In this document: one piece after another, positions 63,721-64,000 of the stretch | How positions within the stretch are numbered: the stretch's first letter is position 1 | Layout of the letters: every line of letters starts with the position of its first letter | Origin: a bacterium | GTDB lineage: Bacteria; UBA10199; 2-02-FULL-44-16; JAAZCA01 | Length of the DNA: 64,000 nt | Direction: 5' to 3' | Assembly: GCA_041648665.1 (NCBI GenBank) | Contig: JBAZOP010000003.1 | Location: 70,038 to 134,037, forward strand | The notes under the pieces: generated by a model | Databases searched by the model: none | What the model saw: the letters and a program-made list of their open reading frames with translations, nothing else | What the model was told of the DNA's origin: nothing | Translations under genes and position numbers: made by a program

Positions 63721-64000
63721 CCCCCACCTCCCCCGCGCAGGGCGGCTTCCAGCGTTTGGATTGCCGACTTGATGTGCGCCTCCAGGTCGGTCACGGTCGC
63801 GAACCACACGATGCCGCGCGAGTCGTCAAGCACTTTACGCGCAGCTTCCACCGCCGCGTCCCGGGCCTGCTCGGCGGCGCGCCGCAGGTCCGCCCTGCGC
63901 TTCGGCGGGTGCACCCCGGCCGCTGGGTTCGCCAGGATGATGTGGCGTTCTACGGCATCCTGGAAGCACGCGCGCAGCAGGTTGAGCACGTTGCGCACGG
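63717..64000 (-). CDS. Integrase-like core-binding fragment, partial at right edge
   Basis: The frame runs off the right edge; 94 codons are visible. It begins RNVLNLLRACFQDAVERHI then NPAAGVHPPKRR, the usual end of the core-binding domain of phage integrases. No catalytic domain follows: instead a helical tail (RRAAEQARDAAVEAARKVLD, HIKSAIQTLEAAL) ends in five glycines. It may be a decayed integrase or a core-binding-only regulator. Confidence 0.65.
   Translation of the reverse strand, partial: VRNVLNLLRACFQDAVERHIILANPAAGVHPPKRRADLRRAAEQARDAAVEAARKVLDDSRGIVWFATVTDLEAHIKSAIQTLEAALRGGGGG

Overview
The window looks like part of a large, GC-rich, double-stranded phage or phage-like extrachromosomal element. 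Genes are short and tightly packed, and most start inside the stop codon of the gene before (ATGA, GTGA or TGATG junctions). There are no ribosomal or central-metabolism genes, and many products are small zinc-ribbon or one-pass membrane proteins of the kind found in phage early and accessory regions. Recognisable genes fit this: tyrosine recombinase, SNF2 helicase, ParB-like protein, MazG-like hydrolase, Dam-type methylase, SLOG/DUF2493 protein, PD-(D/E)XK protein, lytic transglycosylases and a nucleotide-sugar/methyltransferase block. I see no terminase, portal, capsid or tail gene, so 'phage' is an inference. A lipoprotein with an LLAAC lipobox and an Asp/Ala/Glu-rich linker at 36 kb resembles myxobacterial lipoproteins, a weak hint at a Myxococcota-like host.

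Layout. 1-10 kb, minus strand: integrase (cut by the left edge), MazG-like protein, SNF2 helicase and conserved phage proteins, including a possible AcrVA2-like protein. 10.4-13.7 kb: ParB-like and DUF2786 proteins. 13.4-25.1 kb: about 24 small genes, most separated by a recurring module of two stem-loops plus a near-constant Shine-Dalgarno leader. 25.1-26.4 kb: about 1.2 kb without a convincing gene but full of hairpins, with a promoter at one end and a tRNA-like T-arm at the other; I propose a large structured RNA. 26.4-31.6 kb: minus operons of small membrane and zinc proteins and a DUF433 protein. 31.8-32.8 kb, plus: papain-like protease and a Cys-rich lipoprotein. 32.8-44.3 kb, minus: a long operon with Dam methylase, SLOG protein, retropepsin-like protease and an IsrB/HEARO element. 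44.3-49.8 kb, plus: operon led by a ribbon-helix-helix regulator. 49.8-54.8 kb, minus: methyltransferases, glycosyltransferases and a nucleotide-sugar dehydrogenase behind a near-consensus promoter. 54.8-57.7 kb, minus: thioredoxin-like protein and lytic transglycosylase split by an IS607 element. 57.8-61.1 kb, plus: SGNH hydrolase, large membrane protein and second transglycosylase. 61-64 kb, minus: second SGNH hydrolase, PD-(D/E)XK protein, small genes and an integrase-like fragment at the right edge.

The strongest points are: (1) an intact IsrB with upstream HEARO/omega RNA whose guide and right flank rebuild an empty site ending in ATGA; (2) an IS607 element whose removal restores an open frame joining the transglycosylase gene to a GTGA-coupled neighbour; (3) the repeated two-hairpin leader modules; (4) the candidate giant RNA; (5) promoters placed 5-9 bases before the ATG of operon-leading genes, suggesting leaderless mRNAs.
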